Below, one piece after another: positions 25,118 to 35,554 of a stretch of 64,000 nucleotides of DNA (position 1 is its first letter; each line of letters opens with the position of its first letter). This DNA is from DATLNF01 sp963765815 (GTDB lineage Bacteria > Actinomycetota > Actinomycetes > BP-191). The position numbers and the translations under genes are program-made. The stretch spans positions 310,001 through 374,000 of the forward strand of contig CAVXXT010000007.1 in NCBI GenBank assembly GCA_963765815.1. Direction: 5' to 3'. Under the pieces are notes generated by a model that was not told the DNA's origin, did no database searches, and saw only the letters and a list, made by a program, of their open reading frames with translations.

Positions 25118-26473
25118 TCAGGCGTCGGGGTGGACCTCAACCGGCCCGAGGCCGAGCGACTCGAGGTCGCCGGCGACCGCCTGCGCATCTCCGACAACGA
25201 CCGTGACCAGGTCATCGACGAGAAGGTGGCGCCGTCCCGCCTCATCGACCTCCTCCTTCGTCACGGCCGCGATCCGCTCCCGCTGCCGGTCGAAGTAGTC
25301 GTCCGGCAGCCCGTAGACCACGATGTCAGTCAGGGCTGACAGAACGCCCCGGGGCGACGCGAAGGCCAGGGGATAGCGCTCCACCCGCTGCTGGCGTACG
25401 TCGTCCAGCTCGTCGTCGCGGATCCCGCCGTCGCGCATCCCGACGATCTCGGCCACCGCGTCGGTCAGTGCCGGCGCGGTCACCTCGGTCTTGACCTCGG
25501 ACTGCGCGACGAAGATGCCGGCGTCGCGGCGCAGGTCGTACTGCGCGGACGCGCCGTAGGTGTAGCCCTTCTTCTCCCGCAGCGTGTAGTTGAGCCGCGA
25601 GGTGAAGAGGCCGCCGAGCGCGGACTGCATGGTCGTCAGCGCGACCTCGTCGTCGCCGCCACGGGACGGCCCGGGGGTGCCGATCGCGAGCGCCGACTGG
25701 ACCGAGCCCGGCCGGTCGACCACGACGACGCGTCGGCCGCTGCCGGCCGGCGCGGGCGTCGAGCTGCCCGCCTCGCCGGACCCGCCGCTCCACCCGGCGA
25801 AGACGGTCGCACCGACCGACTCGACGTCGACGTCGGTGAGATCGCCGGCGAGGACGAGGGCAGCGACGCCGGGGAGCAGCCGCGTCTCGTGCCAGCGTCG
25901 TACGCCGTCCAGGTCGACCTTCTCGACAGTGGATGCGGGACCGGCCTGCGGGAGGGAGTAGCGGGTGCCCGACCGCCACAGCTGCGCGGCGAGCTCGCGC
26001 AGCGCGCGGGTGCGCGGCCGGGCGCCGTCGGCGGCGAACTCGTCGAGCCGCTCGTCACGCAGTCGCTCGAGCTCCTCGGGATCCATCGTCGGGCTGACCA
26101 GCGCCGACTGCAGCAGGGCCGCGGCGTCCGGGACGGCGTACGACGGGACGTCGAAGCCGAGGTGGGTCGCGTCCCACCCGACGCCGGCGAACCAGCTCGC
26201 GCCGAGCCGCTCGCCGGCGACCGCGAAGTCGTAGGCGTCGAGCCCGCCGGCGCCCTGTCCGAGCAGCTGAGCGGCGAGGTTGGCGACGCCCGCCTCGTCG
26301 GCGGTCTCCGCGGCGGCGCCGACCCGCGACACCAGCGCCATCGACACGATCGGCCGGCGCTCGAGGTGGCAGGCGATGACCGTCCCGCCGTCGACCTCGA
26401 CCCGGGTGAACGCGGGGAAGCGGTAGGGCCGCGGGTCGCCGCCGATCGGCCGGGTGGTGACGAGCGCGGTCAT
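25118..26473 (-). CDS. M16-family peptidase, non-catalytic partner subunit
   Basis: A 451-residue protein with the M16 fold but no HxxEH zinc motif in its N-terminal half. The C-terminal half keeps FTSRLNYTLREKKGYTYGASAQYDLRRD, the R/Y substrate-binding segment of the partner subunit. It overlaps the catalytic-subunit gene by 4 nt (ATGA at 26470-26473), so the two form the usual heterodimeric processing peptidase. Confidence 0.88.
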   Translation of the reverse strand: MTALVTTRPIGGDPRPYRFPAFTRVEVDGGTVIACHLERRPIVSMALVSRVGAAAETADEAGVANLAAQLLGQGAGGLDAYDFAVAGERLGASWFAGVGWDATHLGFDVPSYAVPDAAALLQSALVSPTMDPEELERLRDERLDEFAADGARPRTRALRELAAQLWRSGTRYSLPQAGPASTVEKVDLDGVRRWHETRLLPGVAALVLAGDLTDVDVESVGATVFAGWSGGSGEAGSSTPAPAGSGRRVVVVDRPGSVQSALAIGTPGPSRGGDDEVALTTMQSALGGLFTSRLNYTLREKKGYTYGASAQYDLRRDAGIFVAQSEVKTEVTAPALTDAVAEIVGMRDGGIRDDELDDVRQQRVERYPLAFASPRGVLSALTDIVVYGLPDDYFDRQRERIAAVTKEEVDEAGRRHLLVDDLVTVVVGDAQAVAGDLESLGLGPVEVHPDA

Positions 26474-27804
26474 TCGCCCTCCTCGGCGTCGTGGTCGGCG
26501 TCGTCGGCGGCAGCGGCCGGGTCGGGCACGTAGGTGATGACGACCCGGTTGTCCTGGCGCATCACCGCGCGGCCGACGCGGATCAGGTCGTCGGCGGTCG
26601 GCGCGAGCAGTCGCTCGACCCGGGTGTTGACCAGCGCCGGGTCGCCGAAGAGCGTCGCGTGCTGGCTGAACGCGTCGGCCCGGCTGTCCAGCGAGGCGAG
26701 GTGGCCGAGCAGGTCGCTGGTGAGCAGTGCGCGGGCCCGGGTCAGCTCGTCGTCGGTGATGCCGCCCTCCAGGGTGGCGCTCACCACTTCGTCGTACGCC
26801 GTCTCGGCCTCCTCGGGGGTGACTCCTTCGGCGCAGTGCAGGTCGGCGATCAGCAGGCTCGCGCCGCCGACGAAGTCGAACGCGCCGACGAACTCCTCCG
26901 ACGGCCGCACCAGCTGCCGCTCCAGGACCAGCTCGCGGTAGAGCCGGCTGCCGCGACCGCCGCCGAGCACGGTCGCGAGGACCGAGAGCGCGTCGAAGTC
27001 CGGCGTGCCGAACGGCGGGCAGCGGTAGCCGAGGAAGACGGCCGGCAGCGGCACGTTGTCCGGGATCGTCTTGCGGATCTCCTCGCCGATGGTCGGCGGC
27101 GCGGTGCCGTCGGGCGCGCCGACCAGGTCGGGGCAGGCCGGGATCGCGCCGAAGTACTTCTCCACCAGCGCGAGCGCCTCGGCGGTGTCGACGTCGCCGA
27201 CCAGGGTGAGCACCGCGTTGTTGGGCGCGTAGTGCCGCCGGTAGAACTCCTTCACGTCGTCGAGCGACGCCGCCTCGAGGTCGTCCATCGAGCCGATCGT
27301 CGAGTGCTGGTAGGGGTGACCCGGCGGGAACGCGAGCTGCTGCAGCTGCTCGATCCAGCCACCGTAGGGCTGGTTGTCGTAGGACTGGCGGCGCTCGTTC
27401 TGCACGACCGCGCGCTGGTTGTCGAGCGTCTCCTGCGAGAAGAGCAGGCCGCCCATCCGGTCGGCCTCGAGCCACAGCGCCAGCTCGAGGTGGTGACTCG
27501 GCAGCGTCTCGAAGTAGTTGGTCCGGTCGCACCAGGTGGTCGCGTTGAGGGACGCGCCGACCGCCTGGAGCAGCTTGAGGTGCTCGCTCTTCGCGACGTT
27601 CTGCGACCCCTCGAACATCAGGTGCTCGAAGAGGTGGGCCAGGCCGGTGAGTCCGGGCTCCTCGTGCCGGGAGCCGACGTCGTACCAGAGGTTGACCGCG
27701 ACGATCGGGACGGCGTGGTCCTCGTTGACGACCACGCGCAGCCCGTTGGCCAGCCTGGTGTCGGTCAGGTCGTAGGTCGGTGCGTGCATCCCCTTTGCTG
27801 TCAT
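26470..27804 (-). CDS. M16-family zinc metallopeptidase, catalytic subunit
   Basis: A 444-residue protein. The inverted zinc motif HLFEH is at residues 57-61 (GLAHLFEHLMFEGSQ), followed by the downstream acidic residues of ENERRQSYDNQPYG. Actinobacterial M16 pairs resemble mitochondrial processing peptidase and pitrilysin-type enzymes; the substrate is unknown. ATG 27804 (MTAKGMHAP) is used; the next Met at 27789 is a weaker choice. Confidence 0.9.
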   Translation of the reverse strand: MTAKGMHAPTYDLTDTRLANGLRVVVNEDHAVPIVAVNLWYDVGSRHEEPGLTGLAHLFEHLMFEGSQNVAKSEHLKLLQAVGASLNATTWCDRTNYFETLPSHHLELALWLEADRMGGLLFSQETLDNQRAVVQNERRQSYDNQPYGGWIEQLQQLAFPPGHPYQHSTIGSMDDLEAASLDDVKEFYRRHYAPNNAVLTLVGDVDTAEALALVEKYFGAIPACPDLVGAPDGTAPPTIGEEIRKTIPDNVPLPAVFLGYRCPPFGTPDFDALSVLATVLGGGRGSRLYRELVLERQLVRPSEEFVGAFDFVGGASLLIADLHCAEGVTPEEAETAYDEVVSATLEGGITDDELTRARALLTSDLLGHLASLDSRADAFSQHATLFGDPALVNTRVERLLAPTADDLIRVGRAVMRQDNRVVITYVPDPAAAADDADHDAEEGE

Positions 27805-27856
27805 CGGCTGACCGTAGCCCAGGAGGTCAGACGGCGGCGGCGCCGAAGTCGTGGGC

Positions 27857-29455
27857 ATGCGCCGCACCGCCCTGCTGGGCCTCGTCACCGCCCTCGTCGC
27901 CGGCCTCGCCGGTCCCGTGCTCGCCGGCTCCCCCGGCGAGGCTGTCGCGCGGCGCGAGGACCGGCACTACGACGCCTTCACGGTCGAGACCGTGCGGGTG
28001 CCGATGCGCGACGGCGTCGAGCTGTCTGCGACGGTCTACCGACCTGTCACGCCGGCGAAGGTGCGAGTGCCGGTCATCCTGCAGCTCACGCCGTACCACT
28101 CCCTCTACAAGGCGCTCGACAGCAACGAGGCCGACCTGCCCGCCGGTGACGCCAAGCTCTTCGTGCCGATGGGCTACGCCTACGTCGTCGCCGACGTGCG
28201 CGGCACGTGGGCGTCCGGCGGCTGCTGGGACTACGGCGGCCTCAAGGAGCGCCAGGACGGCTACGACATCGTCGAGTGGTTCGGGACCCAGGCGTGGTCC
28301 AACGGTCGCGTGGCGATGACCGGGGCGTCGTACGACGGCACCACCGCCAACGCCGCCGCCGTCGAGCAGCCGCCGCACCTCGCGACGATCGTGCCGGTGT
28401 CGGCCATCTCGCGATGGTGGGGCTATGCCTATCAGCAGGGCGCGCGGGCGTCGTACTCCGGCACCTCCGACGACATAGACCCGCCCGGCGACACCCCGAC
28501 CGACTTCATGCTCGCCTACGGCATGGTGCCGCCGCCGGACCCCACGACGATCACCAGCGCGCAGCAGATCGCGATGCGGTGGGCGCTGTGCGACCGGGTG
28601 ACCCAGACCCAGCACGGCTACTCGAGCGATCCCGACTACGACGGCTTCTGGGTCGAGCGCGACTACCTCCGGCTCGCGTCGCGCGTGAAGGTGCCGGTGC
28701 TCATCTCGCACGGGCTGCTCGACTTCAACGTCAAGACCTGGGAGGGCACCGCCTGGTACGAAGCGCTGCGCACCGAGAAGGCGATGGTGCTCGGCCAGTG
28801 GCCGCACGCGTCACCGCGCGGGAAGTACCCGGACTGGAACGAGTTCCTGACGAAGTGGTTCGAGCGCTGGCTGTACGGCGTGAAGAACGGCGTCGAGAAG
28901 GAGCCGCCGGTGCGCATCCAGTCCAGCGACCGGGAGTGGCGCCTCGGCGAGTGGGGCCGCGCGCGCAAGCAGGTCCTCGCCCTCGGCGGCACGCCGACCA
29001 CGATCGTCGACGACGGCGCGGTCGAGGACGAGCAGATGTTCGCCGGCGCGGGTGAAGGCCAGCGGTTCGTCCGCATCCCGGTGCCGAGGTCCGAGGGACT
29101 GCACATCCAGGGCCGGCCGGTGCTTCGGCTCGCCTTCTCCTCGTCGATGCCGTCGACGCAGCTCGACGCGATCCTCTGCGACGTCGGCAGCGACGGTGCC
29201 TGCAAGGTCGTGTCGCGCGCGTTCCTCAACGCGCGCTACCTCGAGGGCAAGGACGTCGGGTCCGACCTGGTGCCCGGCAAGCTCTACGTCGCGCCGCTGC
29301 AGTTCATCGACAAGGACCACGTCGTCGCCGAGGGCCACCACCTCGAGCTGATCGTCTCGTCGTCGTCGTCCACCTGGGTCGTCCCGGACGAGATGCGGGC
29401 GCAGAACACCCTGCTCCTCGACCAGTCCGTCCTGGTCCTCCCGACCGTCCGTTAG
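27857..29455 (+). CDS. Secreted CocE/NonD-family hydrolase (second copy)
   Basis: A 532-residue serine hydrolase with a signal peptide (RRTALLGLVTALVAGLAGPVLAG). The nucleophile is Ser158 in AMTGASYDGTTAN, the acid lies near ISHGLLDFNV, and the His is in LGQWPHASP. A C-terminal jelly-roll follows. It shares fold and order of motifs with 19286-21091, but the sequences differ clearly, so they are old paralogues. ATG 27857 is taken over GTG 27851. The stop is 12 nt from the IS30-type element. Confidence 0.85.
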   Translation: MRRTALLGLVTALVAGLAGPVLAGSPGEAVARREDRHYDAFTVETVRVPMRDGVELSATVYRPVTPAKVRVPVILQLTPYHSLYKALDSNEADLPAGDAKLFVPMGYAYVVADVRGTWASGGCWDYGGLKERQDGYDIVEWFGTQAWSNGRVAMTGASYDGTTANAAAVEQPPHLATIVPVSAISRWWGYAYQQGARASYSGTSDDIDPPGDTPTDFMLAYGMVPPPDPTTITSAQQIAMRWALCDRVTQTQHGYSSDPDYDGFWVERDYLRLASRVKVPVLISHGLLDFNVKTWEGTAWYEALRTEKAMVLGQWPHASPRGKYPDWNEFLTKWFERWLYGVKNGVEKEPPVRIQSSDREWRLGEWGRARKQVLALGGTPTTIVDDGAVEDEQMFAGAGEGQRFVRIPVPRSEGLHIQGRPVLRLAFSSSMPSTQLDAILCDVGSDGACKVVSRAFLNARYLEGKDVGSDLVPGKLYVAPLQFIDKDHVVAEGHHLELIVSSSSSTWVVPDEMRAQNTLLLDQSVLVLPTVR

Positions 29456-29467
29456 TCCTCTCCCCAG

Positions 29468-30653
29468 GTCGTGATCTTGTGCTCAATCCACAGGAAGGCG
29501 GGCTCAACCGGTTGTTGCAACGGGCCTCTGATGGAGAGGCTTGGTCATGGCTGGTTCTCGGATGTCGGAGCAGGATCGGGTTCGGATCGAGACGTTGTGG
29601 GCGGAGGGTCGGTCGATCCCGCACATCGCCGGGGTGATCGGCCGTCATCGGAGCACCGTCTGGCGAGAGCTGGCGGGACGGAACTCCTACCGTCACGGGC
29701 CGAAGAACCCGCAGGGTCGGCAGCGTGGTGGTGTCTACCGGTGGGGTTACGACGCGACGTGGGCCCAGGACGCGGCGTGGCGGGTGGCTCGTCGACGCCG
29801 CGCTGCGAAGCTCTCGGTCGGCACTGAGCTGCGGGAGCTCGTCGTCGGGATGCTGCGGCAGCGCTGGTCTCCGCAGCAGATCGCGGCCAGTCTTCGTCGG
29901 GACTATCCCGACCAGCCGGAGATGTGGGTGTCGCACGAGACGATCTACCGGGCGATCTACGTGCAGTCACGCGGTGGGCTGCGCGAGGAGCTGACCCGCC
30001 AGGTCGCGCTGCGCTCGGGCCGGGCGAGCCGACGCAAGCAGACCGTGCCCGGGGGCGCAGTGCGCTCGGCGAGAGCGTGGATCACCCCGGACCTGCACAT
30101 CAGCCAGCGGCCGGCCGAAGCGGCCGACCGGGCCGTGCCTGGTCATTGGGAGGGGGATCTGCTGATTGGTGCCGGTGGCCGCTCGGCGATCATCACCCTG
30201 GTCGAGCGCAGCACCCGCTACGTGATGCTCGGCAAGCTCCCCGGCGACCGAGCCAGCGAAGCGGTCATCGGCGTGCTGTCCGACCTGATCGGCCGGCTTC
30301 CAGAGCACCTGCGCCGATCGCTGGCCTGGGACTGCGGCACGGAGCTCGCTCAGCACGCGAAGTTCACGGTCGAATCAGGCTGCCCGGTCTACTTCTGCGA
30401 CCCGCACAGCCCCTGGCAGCGCGGCAGCAACGAGAACACCAACGGCCTGCTCCGCCAGTACTTCCCCAAAGGCGAGGCCGACTTCCGCACCATCAGCCAG
30501 GACGAACTCGACGACGTCGCCGCCGGTCTCAACGGTCGACCCCGCATGACCCTTGACTGGAACAATCCAGCCGAGGCACTCAACGCGCTGCTCGTTGCAT
30601 CAGCCGCTTGAGACCGCCGAAGATCGCCTGTGGATTGAGCACAAGATCACGAC
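29468..30653 (+). mobile_element. IS30-family insertion sequence
   Basis: A 1.19-kb element with perfect 27-bp terminal inverted repeats (29468-29494 and 30627-30653, beginning GTCGTGATCTTGTGC) and one transposase gene. No direct target duplication is visible. The flanks are roughly inverted (TCCCCAG and TTGGGGG), consistent with a palindrome-like target. It lies between convergent genes, and its right end overlaps the 3' end of the glutamate dehydrogenase gene. Confidence 0.92.
29547..30611 (+). CDS. IS30-family transposase
   Basis: A 354-residue protein. The N-terminal helix-turn-helix (RIETLWAEGRSIPHIAGVIGRHRSTVWREL) is the IS30 signature. The DDE core is Asp204 in PGHWEGDLLIG, Asp262 in LAWDCGTELAQH and Glu296 in GSNENTNGLLRQYFPKG. 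The frame is intact, so the element should be functional. ATG 29547 follows GAGAGG. Confidence 0.93.
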   Translation: MAGSRMSEQDRVRIETLWAEGRSIPHIAGVIGRHRSTVWRELAGRNSYRHGPKNPQGRQRGGVYRWGYDATWAQDAAWRVARRRRAAKLSVGTELRELVVGMLRQRWSPQQIAASLRRDYPDQPEMWVSHETIYRAIYVQSRGGLREELTRQVALRSGRASRRKQTVPGGAVRSARAWITPDLHISQRPAEAADRAVPGHWEGDLLIGAGGRSAIITLVERSTRYVMLGKLPGDRASEAVIGVLSDLIGRLPEHLRRSLAWDCGTELAQHAKFTVESGCPVYFCDPHSPWQRGSNENTNGLLRQYFPKGEADFRTISQDELDDVAAGLNGRPRMTLDWNNPAEALNALLVASAA

Positions 30654-33600
30654 TTGGGGGTTGGCTCTTCGGACTTGGCGGCGGCGAGGCCGCGGATCTG
30701 GCGCAGGGCCACCGACAGCGTGGCGAGGTCGAAGGTCTCGGACGCGACGATGTCGGAGAGCAGCAGCGTGGCGCGGCCGACCGAGGCGGAGTTGAGCTCG
30801 GCCCAGGCCCCGATCCGCTTCTCCGCGTCGCCGGTGTCGGTGGCGGCGAGCACGTCGGTCGTGAGGGCCGCATGTGCGGCGTACAGCTCGTCACGCAGCG
30901 CGGCCCGGGCAAGCGTCTGCCAGCGGTCGTCGCGGGGCAGCGCGAGGACGCCGGCCCGAAGCCGGTGCAGCTCGAGCCGGTCGTCAAGGGCGAAGTAGAC
31001 CGCGGCGACCTCGGACACAGGTACGCCGAGGCGCGAGGCGACGTCGACGATGTCGAGTGCGCCGTACGCCGACGGGAAGCCGGCGACGCGATGCGCGAGC
31101 GACTCCGGCACGCCGGCCTGGGTGAGCAGCGCCGACTGGACGACCAGGCCGTCGCGCTCGGCGCCGACGACCATCTCGTCGAGCCCGGCGATCACCTCGG
31201 CCACGCCAGGTGCGAACGCGGCGATCGTCGCGGCGATGTCGAGCGGCGAACGCCGGTTGTGCAGGAGCCACCGCGTCGCCCGCTCCATGAGCTTGCGACC
31301 CTCCAGCAGCATCGACGTCTGCACCGAGGTCGCCACGACGTTGTCGAGCGCCTCGACCTCGGCGAGGAACGCCGGCATGTCGAACACCTCGCGTGCGACG
31401 GTGTGCGCGCGGGTGATGTCCGCCGCCGCCGACGCGGTCTCCTCCGCCATCCGGTAGACGAACGTGACGCCAGCGTGGTTGACCATGCTGTTGACCACGA
31501 CCGTCGTGACGATCTCGCGCCTCAGCGGGTGCGCGGCCATGCGCTCGGCGAACCGCCCGCGCAGCGCGCTCGGGAAGTAGTTGACCAGCTCGCGAGAGAG
31601 GTAGGGATCCTCGGGCAGATCGGAGTCGAGCAGGTCGGCGGTCAGGCCGATCTTCGTGTGCGCGAGCACGACGGCGAACTCCGGGCTGGTCAGACCCTGC
31701 CCCGCCGTGTCGCGTCGGGTGATCTCCACCTGGTCGGGAAGCACCGCGAGCGCCCGGTCGATGTCGCCCTCTCGCTCGAGCCTGGTGATGTAGCGCGCAT
31801 AGACCGGCAGCATGTCGTTGGCCTGGGCGCGAGCGTTGCCGAGCGCGATGTTCTGCTCGTAGTTGTCACGCAGCACCAGGTCGGCGACCTCGTCGGTCAT
31901 CTCGGCGAGCAGGGCGTTGCGCTGCGGCAGCGTGAGCTCGCCCGCCGCGACCACCTGGCCGAGCAGGATCTTGATGTTGACCTCGTGGTCAGAGGTGTCG
32001 ACGCCGGCGGAGTTGTCGATGGCGTCGGTGTTGATGCGCCCGCCCGCGAGCGCGTACTCGACGCGCCCCTTCTGGGTGCAGCCGAGGTTGCCGCCCTCAC
32101 CCACGACCCGGCAGCGAAGCGCCGCGCCGTCGACGCGGATCGCGTCGTTCGCCTTGTCACCCGCGTCGGCGTGCGTCTCGGTGGTGGCCTTGACGTAGGT
32201 CCCGATGCCGCCGTTCCAGAGCAGGTCGACCGGTGCCAGCAGGATCGCCTTCATCAGCTCGGCCGGTGTCCGCGGGCCTGGCTCGATGCCGAGGCGCGCG
32301 GCCGCCTCAGCCGAGACCGGGATCGACTTCGCGGTGCGCGGGAAGACCCCACCGCCGGCGGAGATCAGCGACGTGTCGTAGTCGTCCCAGCTCGACCGCG
32401 GGAGGTCGAAGAGCCGCTGCCGCTCGGCGTACGACGTCGCCTCGTCCGGGTCGGGGTCGAGGAAGACGTGCCGGTGGTCGAACGCCGCGAGCAGCCGGAT
32501 GTGCGGAGAGAGCAGCATGCCGTTGCCGAAGACGTCGCCCGACATGTCGCCGATGCCGACGACGGTGAACGACGTGCTCTGCGTGTTGAGCCCGAGCTCG
32601 CGGAAGTGCCGCATCACCGACTCCCACGCGCCGCGCGCGGTGATGCCCATCTCCTTGTGGTCGTAGCCCGCCGAGCCGCCGGAGGCGAACGCGTCACCCA
32701 GCCAGAAGCCGTACTCGATCGAGATCGCGTTGGCGATGTCGGAGAAGGTGCCGGTGCCCTTGTCGGCCGCCACCACGAGGTAGGAGTCGTCGCCGTCGTG
32801 GCGCACGACGTCGGCGGGCGGTACGACGACTCCGTCGACCAGGTTGTCCGTGATGTCGAGCAGCCCGCGCATGAAGTCGGAGTAGCAGGCCACGACCTCG
32901 GCGCTCATCGCGTCGCGGTCGGCGACCGGACGCTTCACGACGAATCCACCCTTGGCGCCGACAGGGACGATGACGGCGTTCTTCACCATCTGCGCCTTCA
33001 CCAGGCCGAGGATCTCGGTGCGGAAGTCCTCGCGCCGGTCCGACCAGCGGATGCCGCCGCGCGCGACCGCGCCGAAGCGCAGGTGCACCGCCTCCACCCG
33101 CGGCGAGTAGACGAACACCTCGTACTTCGGCCGCGGCATCGGCAGGTCGGGCACCCGCTCGGGATCGAGCTTGAGCGCCAGGTAGGACTTGGCCGATCCG
33201 TCGGGCAGCCGCTGGAAGTAGTTGGTGCGCAGCGTCGCGCCGATCAGCGCGAGATAGCTGCGGAGGATCCGGTCCTCGTCGAGGCTGGCCACCGCTTCCA
33301 GCGCCGCGCCGATGTCGGCGACGAGCGCCTCGACGCCGGCGTCGCGGTCGCCGGCGTACGCCGGGTCGAACCGGGTGCGGAAGAGGTCCACCAGCCAGCG
33401 CGTGACGTCGACGTTGTGCGCGAGCGTCTCCGCGATGTACATCTCGGAGAACGCGGTGCCCGCCTGCCGCAGGTATTTCGCGTAGGCGCGGAGCACCGAC
33501 ACCTCGCGCCAGGTGAGTCGTGCGACCAGCACGAGCGCGTTGAACCGGTGACTCTCCGCCTGCCCCCGCCAGACTGCGGTGAACGCGTCCTGGAACGCCT

Positions 33601-35512
33601 CACGATCGGTCGCCTCGAGCTCGGTGACACCGGAGAGCTTCAGCCCGAGGTCGTAGACCCAGGCCAGCGGCTCGCCCGGCCGCTCGACCTCGTACGGCCG
33701 CTCGTCGGTGACCTCGACGCCCATGTTCTGCAGCACCGGCATGATCTCCGACAGCGACAAGGGCTCGCCGATGCGGAAGATCTTGAATCGGCGCTCGTTG
33801 CCCGGCGACCCGGCCTCGCGGTAGAGCGTCACGTCGACGTCGCCGCCGCTGCGCTCCAGCGCCTCGAGCCGCTGGAGGTCGACGACACCGCGGGTCGCGG
33901 AGAAGTCCTCCTTGTAGGCCTCCGGGAATGCGTCGCCGTACCGCGTGATCAGCGTCGGCGCCGCCGCCTCGCCGACCGCCTCGACCACGGCGTCGGACAG
34001 CTCGTCGTTCCACGAACGGGTGGCCGCCGCGAGCTGGGCCTCGAGCTCCTCGAGGTCGACGTCGGGGGTGTCCCCGCGCTCGGTGCGCACGACGATGTGG
34101 AGTCGGGCGAGCACCGACTCCGACACCGACGTCGTGTAGTCGATGCTCACGCCCCGGAACGCCCGGGTGAGGATGTCCTGGATCTTCAGCCGCACGCCGG
34201 TCGTGTACCGCTCGCGTGGCAGGAAGACCAGGCACGACGTGAATCGGCCGTAGGTGTCCTGGCGCACGAAGAGCCGCACCTGGCGGCGCTCCTGCAGGTG
34301 CAGGATGCCGAGCGCATTGGCGTAGAGGTCGTCGGCGGAGATCTGCAGCAGCTCGTCGCGAGGGTAGCTGTCGAGGATGTGCTCGAGGTCGCGCGCGTCG
34401 TGGCTCCCCTTGGCGAAGCCGGCGCGGGAGAGCACTGCGGCGGCCTTGCGCCGGACCACCGGGATCGCGCTCGGCGGGCAGTTGTACGCCGTCGACGTGA
34501 ACAGGCCGAGGAAGCGCAGCTCGCCGACCGCGCGCCCGGCCTCGTCGAACGTCTTCACCCCGACGTAGTCGAGGTACGCCGGGCGGTGCACGGTCGCGCG
34601 CGAGTTGGCCTTGGTGAGGATCAGCGGGTTGGCGTCCAACGCCCGGCGGCGTACCTCGTCGGGCAGCTCGGCGAACGGACGCAGCAGCGGCTCGAGGCCG
34701 GCGTCGCGAAGGATGCCGAGTCCGGTGCCCGGCACCGAGGACAGCGTGCGGTCGGCCTCCGCCGCGGTGAGGTAGTACTCGCGGAAGCCGAGGAAGATGA
34801 AGTTGTCGTCGCGCATCCACTCGACCAGCGCCTTGGCCTCGGCGAAGTCGGCCGGCTCCGCCCCGGGAGCGACCACCTCGAGCGAGTGCACCGCCGTGAG
34901 CGCGCGGGCGCGCATCTTCTGCCAGTCCTCGACCGCGGCGCGCACGTCCTCCAGCACCCGGCGCAGGTCGTTGCGCAGCTGATCGGCGATCGCCGGGTCG
35001 TTCTGCCGGTCGATCTCGACGTGGATGAACGACTCGCGTACGACGTCCGGCCCGGTCTCGCCGGGCTCGGGCAGCTCGAGCAGCTGGCCGACGGCGTCGC
35101 GGCGCACCTCGACCTGGGGATGGACGACCAGGTGGATGCCGAGGTTGTGCCGGGTCAGCTCGGCGGTGACCGAGTCGACGAGGAACGCCATGTCGTCGGT
35201 GACCACCTCGACGACGGTGTGCGGGGACTGCCAGCCGTCGGCGTCGGCACTCGGGTGGATGACCCGGACCAGGGCGGTGCCCGGCGTGCGCCGCTCGGCG
35301 AGCTGCAGGTGCGAGGCCGCGGCACCGTAGACGTCGTCGGGGGTGCGGCCGAGGAGGTCGTCGGCGGCGACGTGGTGGTAGTACTGGCCGACGAAGGAGG
35401 CGACCAGGGCGGCGCGCTCCGGATCGGGTGCGCCGTGCCGCGCGAGTGCCGCGGCGGAGGCGACCAGGGTGTCCTTTGCCTCGTCGCGCATGAGGTCCTG
35501 CCGACGCGCCAT
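30647..35512 (-). CDS. NAD-dependent glutamate dehydrogenase, large (180-kDa) type
   Basis: A 1621-residue enzyme. The N-terminal half contains ACT-like regulatory segments (HTVVEVVTDDMAFLVDSVTAELTRHNLGIH). The catalytic region begins near residue 815 with GGIRWSDRREDFRTEILGLVKAQMVKNAVIVP then GAKGGFVVKRP, the substrate-binding lysines. An NAD-binding part (VVGIGDMSGDVFGNGM) follows. It oxidises glutamate to 2-oxoglutarate. The last codons AAG TCG TGA include the IS inverted repeat, so the insertion replaced the native C-terminal tail. Confidence 0.93.
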   Translation of the reverse strand: MARRQDLMRDEAKDTLVASAAALARHGAPDPERAALVASFVGQYYHHVAADDLLGRTPDDVYGAAASHLQLAERRTPGTALVRVIHPSADADGWQSPHTVVEVVTDDMAFLVDSVTAELTRHNLGIHLVVHPQVEVRRDAVGQLLELPEPGETGPDVVRESFIHVEIDRQNDPAIADQLRNDLRRVLEDVRAAVEDWQKMRARALTAVHSLEVVAPGAEPADFAEAKALVEWMRDDNFIFLGFREYYLTAAEADRTLSSVPGTGLGILRDAGLEPLLRPFAELPDEVRRRALDANPLILTKANSRATVHRPAYLDYVGVKTFDEAGRAVGELRFLGLFTSTAYNCPPSAIPVVRRKAAAVLSRAGFAKGSHDARDLEHILDSYPRDELLQISADDLYANALGILHLQERRQVRLFVRQDTYGRFTSCLVFLPRERYTTGVRLKIQDILTRAFRGVSIDYTTSVSESVLARLHIVVRTERGDTPDVDLEELEAQLAAATRSWNDELSDAVVEAVGEAAAPTLITRYGDAFPEAYKEDFSATRGVVDLQRLEALERSGGDVDVTLYREAGSPGNERRFKIFRIGEPLSLSEIMPVLQNMGVEVTDERPYEVERPGEPLAWVYDLGLKLSGVTELEATDREAFQDAFTAVWRGQAESHRFNALVLVARLTWREVSVLRAYAKYLRQAGTAFSEMYIAETLAHNVDVTRWLVDLFRTRFDPAYAGDRDAGVEALVADIGAALEAVASLDEDRILRSYLALIGATLRTNYFQRLPDGSAKSYLALKLDPERVPDLPMPRPKYEVFVYSPRVEAVHLRFGAVARGGIRWSDRREDFRTEILGLVKAQMVKNAVIVPVGAKGGFVVKRPVADRDAMSAEVVACYSDFMRGLLDITDNLVDGVVVPPADVVRHDGDDSYLVVAADKGTGTFSDIANAISIEYGFWLGDAFASGGSAGYDHKEMGITARGAWESVMRHFRELGLNTQSTSFTVVGIGDMSGDVFGNGMLLSPHIRLLAAFDHRHVFLDPDPDEATSYAERQRLFDLPRSSWDDYDTSLISAGGGVFPRTAKSIPVSAEAAARLGIEPGPRTPAELMKAILLAPVDLLWNGGIGTYVKATTETHADAGDKANDAIRVDGAALRCRVVGEGGNLGCTQKGRVEYALAGGRINTDAIDNSAGVDTSDHEVNIKILLGQVVAAGELTLPQRNALLAEMTDEVADLVLRDNYEQNIALGNARAQANDMLPVYARYITRLEREGDIDRALAVLPDQVEITRRDTAGQGLTSPEFAVVLAHTKIGLTADLLDSDLPEDPYLSRELVNYFPSALRGRFAERMAAHPLRREIVTTVVVNSMVNHAGVTFVYRMAEETASAAADITRAHTVAREVFDMPAFLAEVEALDNVVATSVQTSMLLEGRKLMERATRWLLHNRRSPLDIAATIAAFAPGVAEVIAGLDEMVVGAERDGLVVQSALLTQAGVPESLAHRVAGFPSAYGALDIVDVASRLGVPVSEVAAVYFALDDRLELHRLRAGVLALPRDDRWQTLARAALRDELYAAHAALTTDVLAATDTGDAEKRIGAWAELNSASVGRATLLLSDIVASETFDLATLSVALRQIRGLAAAKSEEPTPKS

Positions 35513-35554
35513 CGTCTCCCCTGCCGGCTCCGTTGCCGTCTCAGCCGATGCAGC

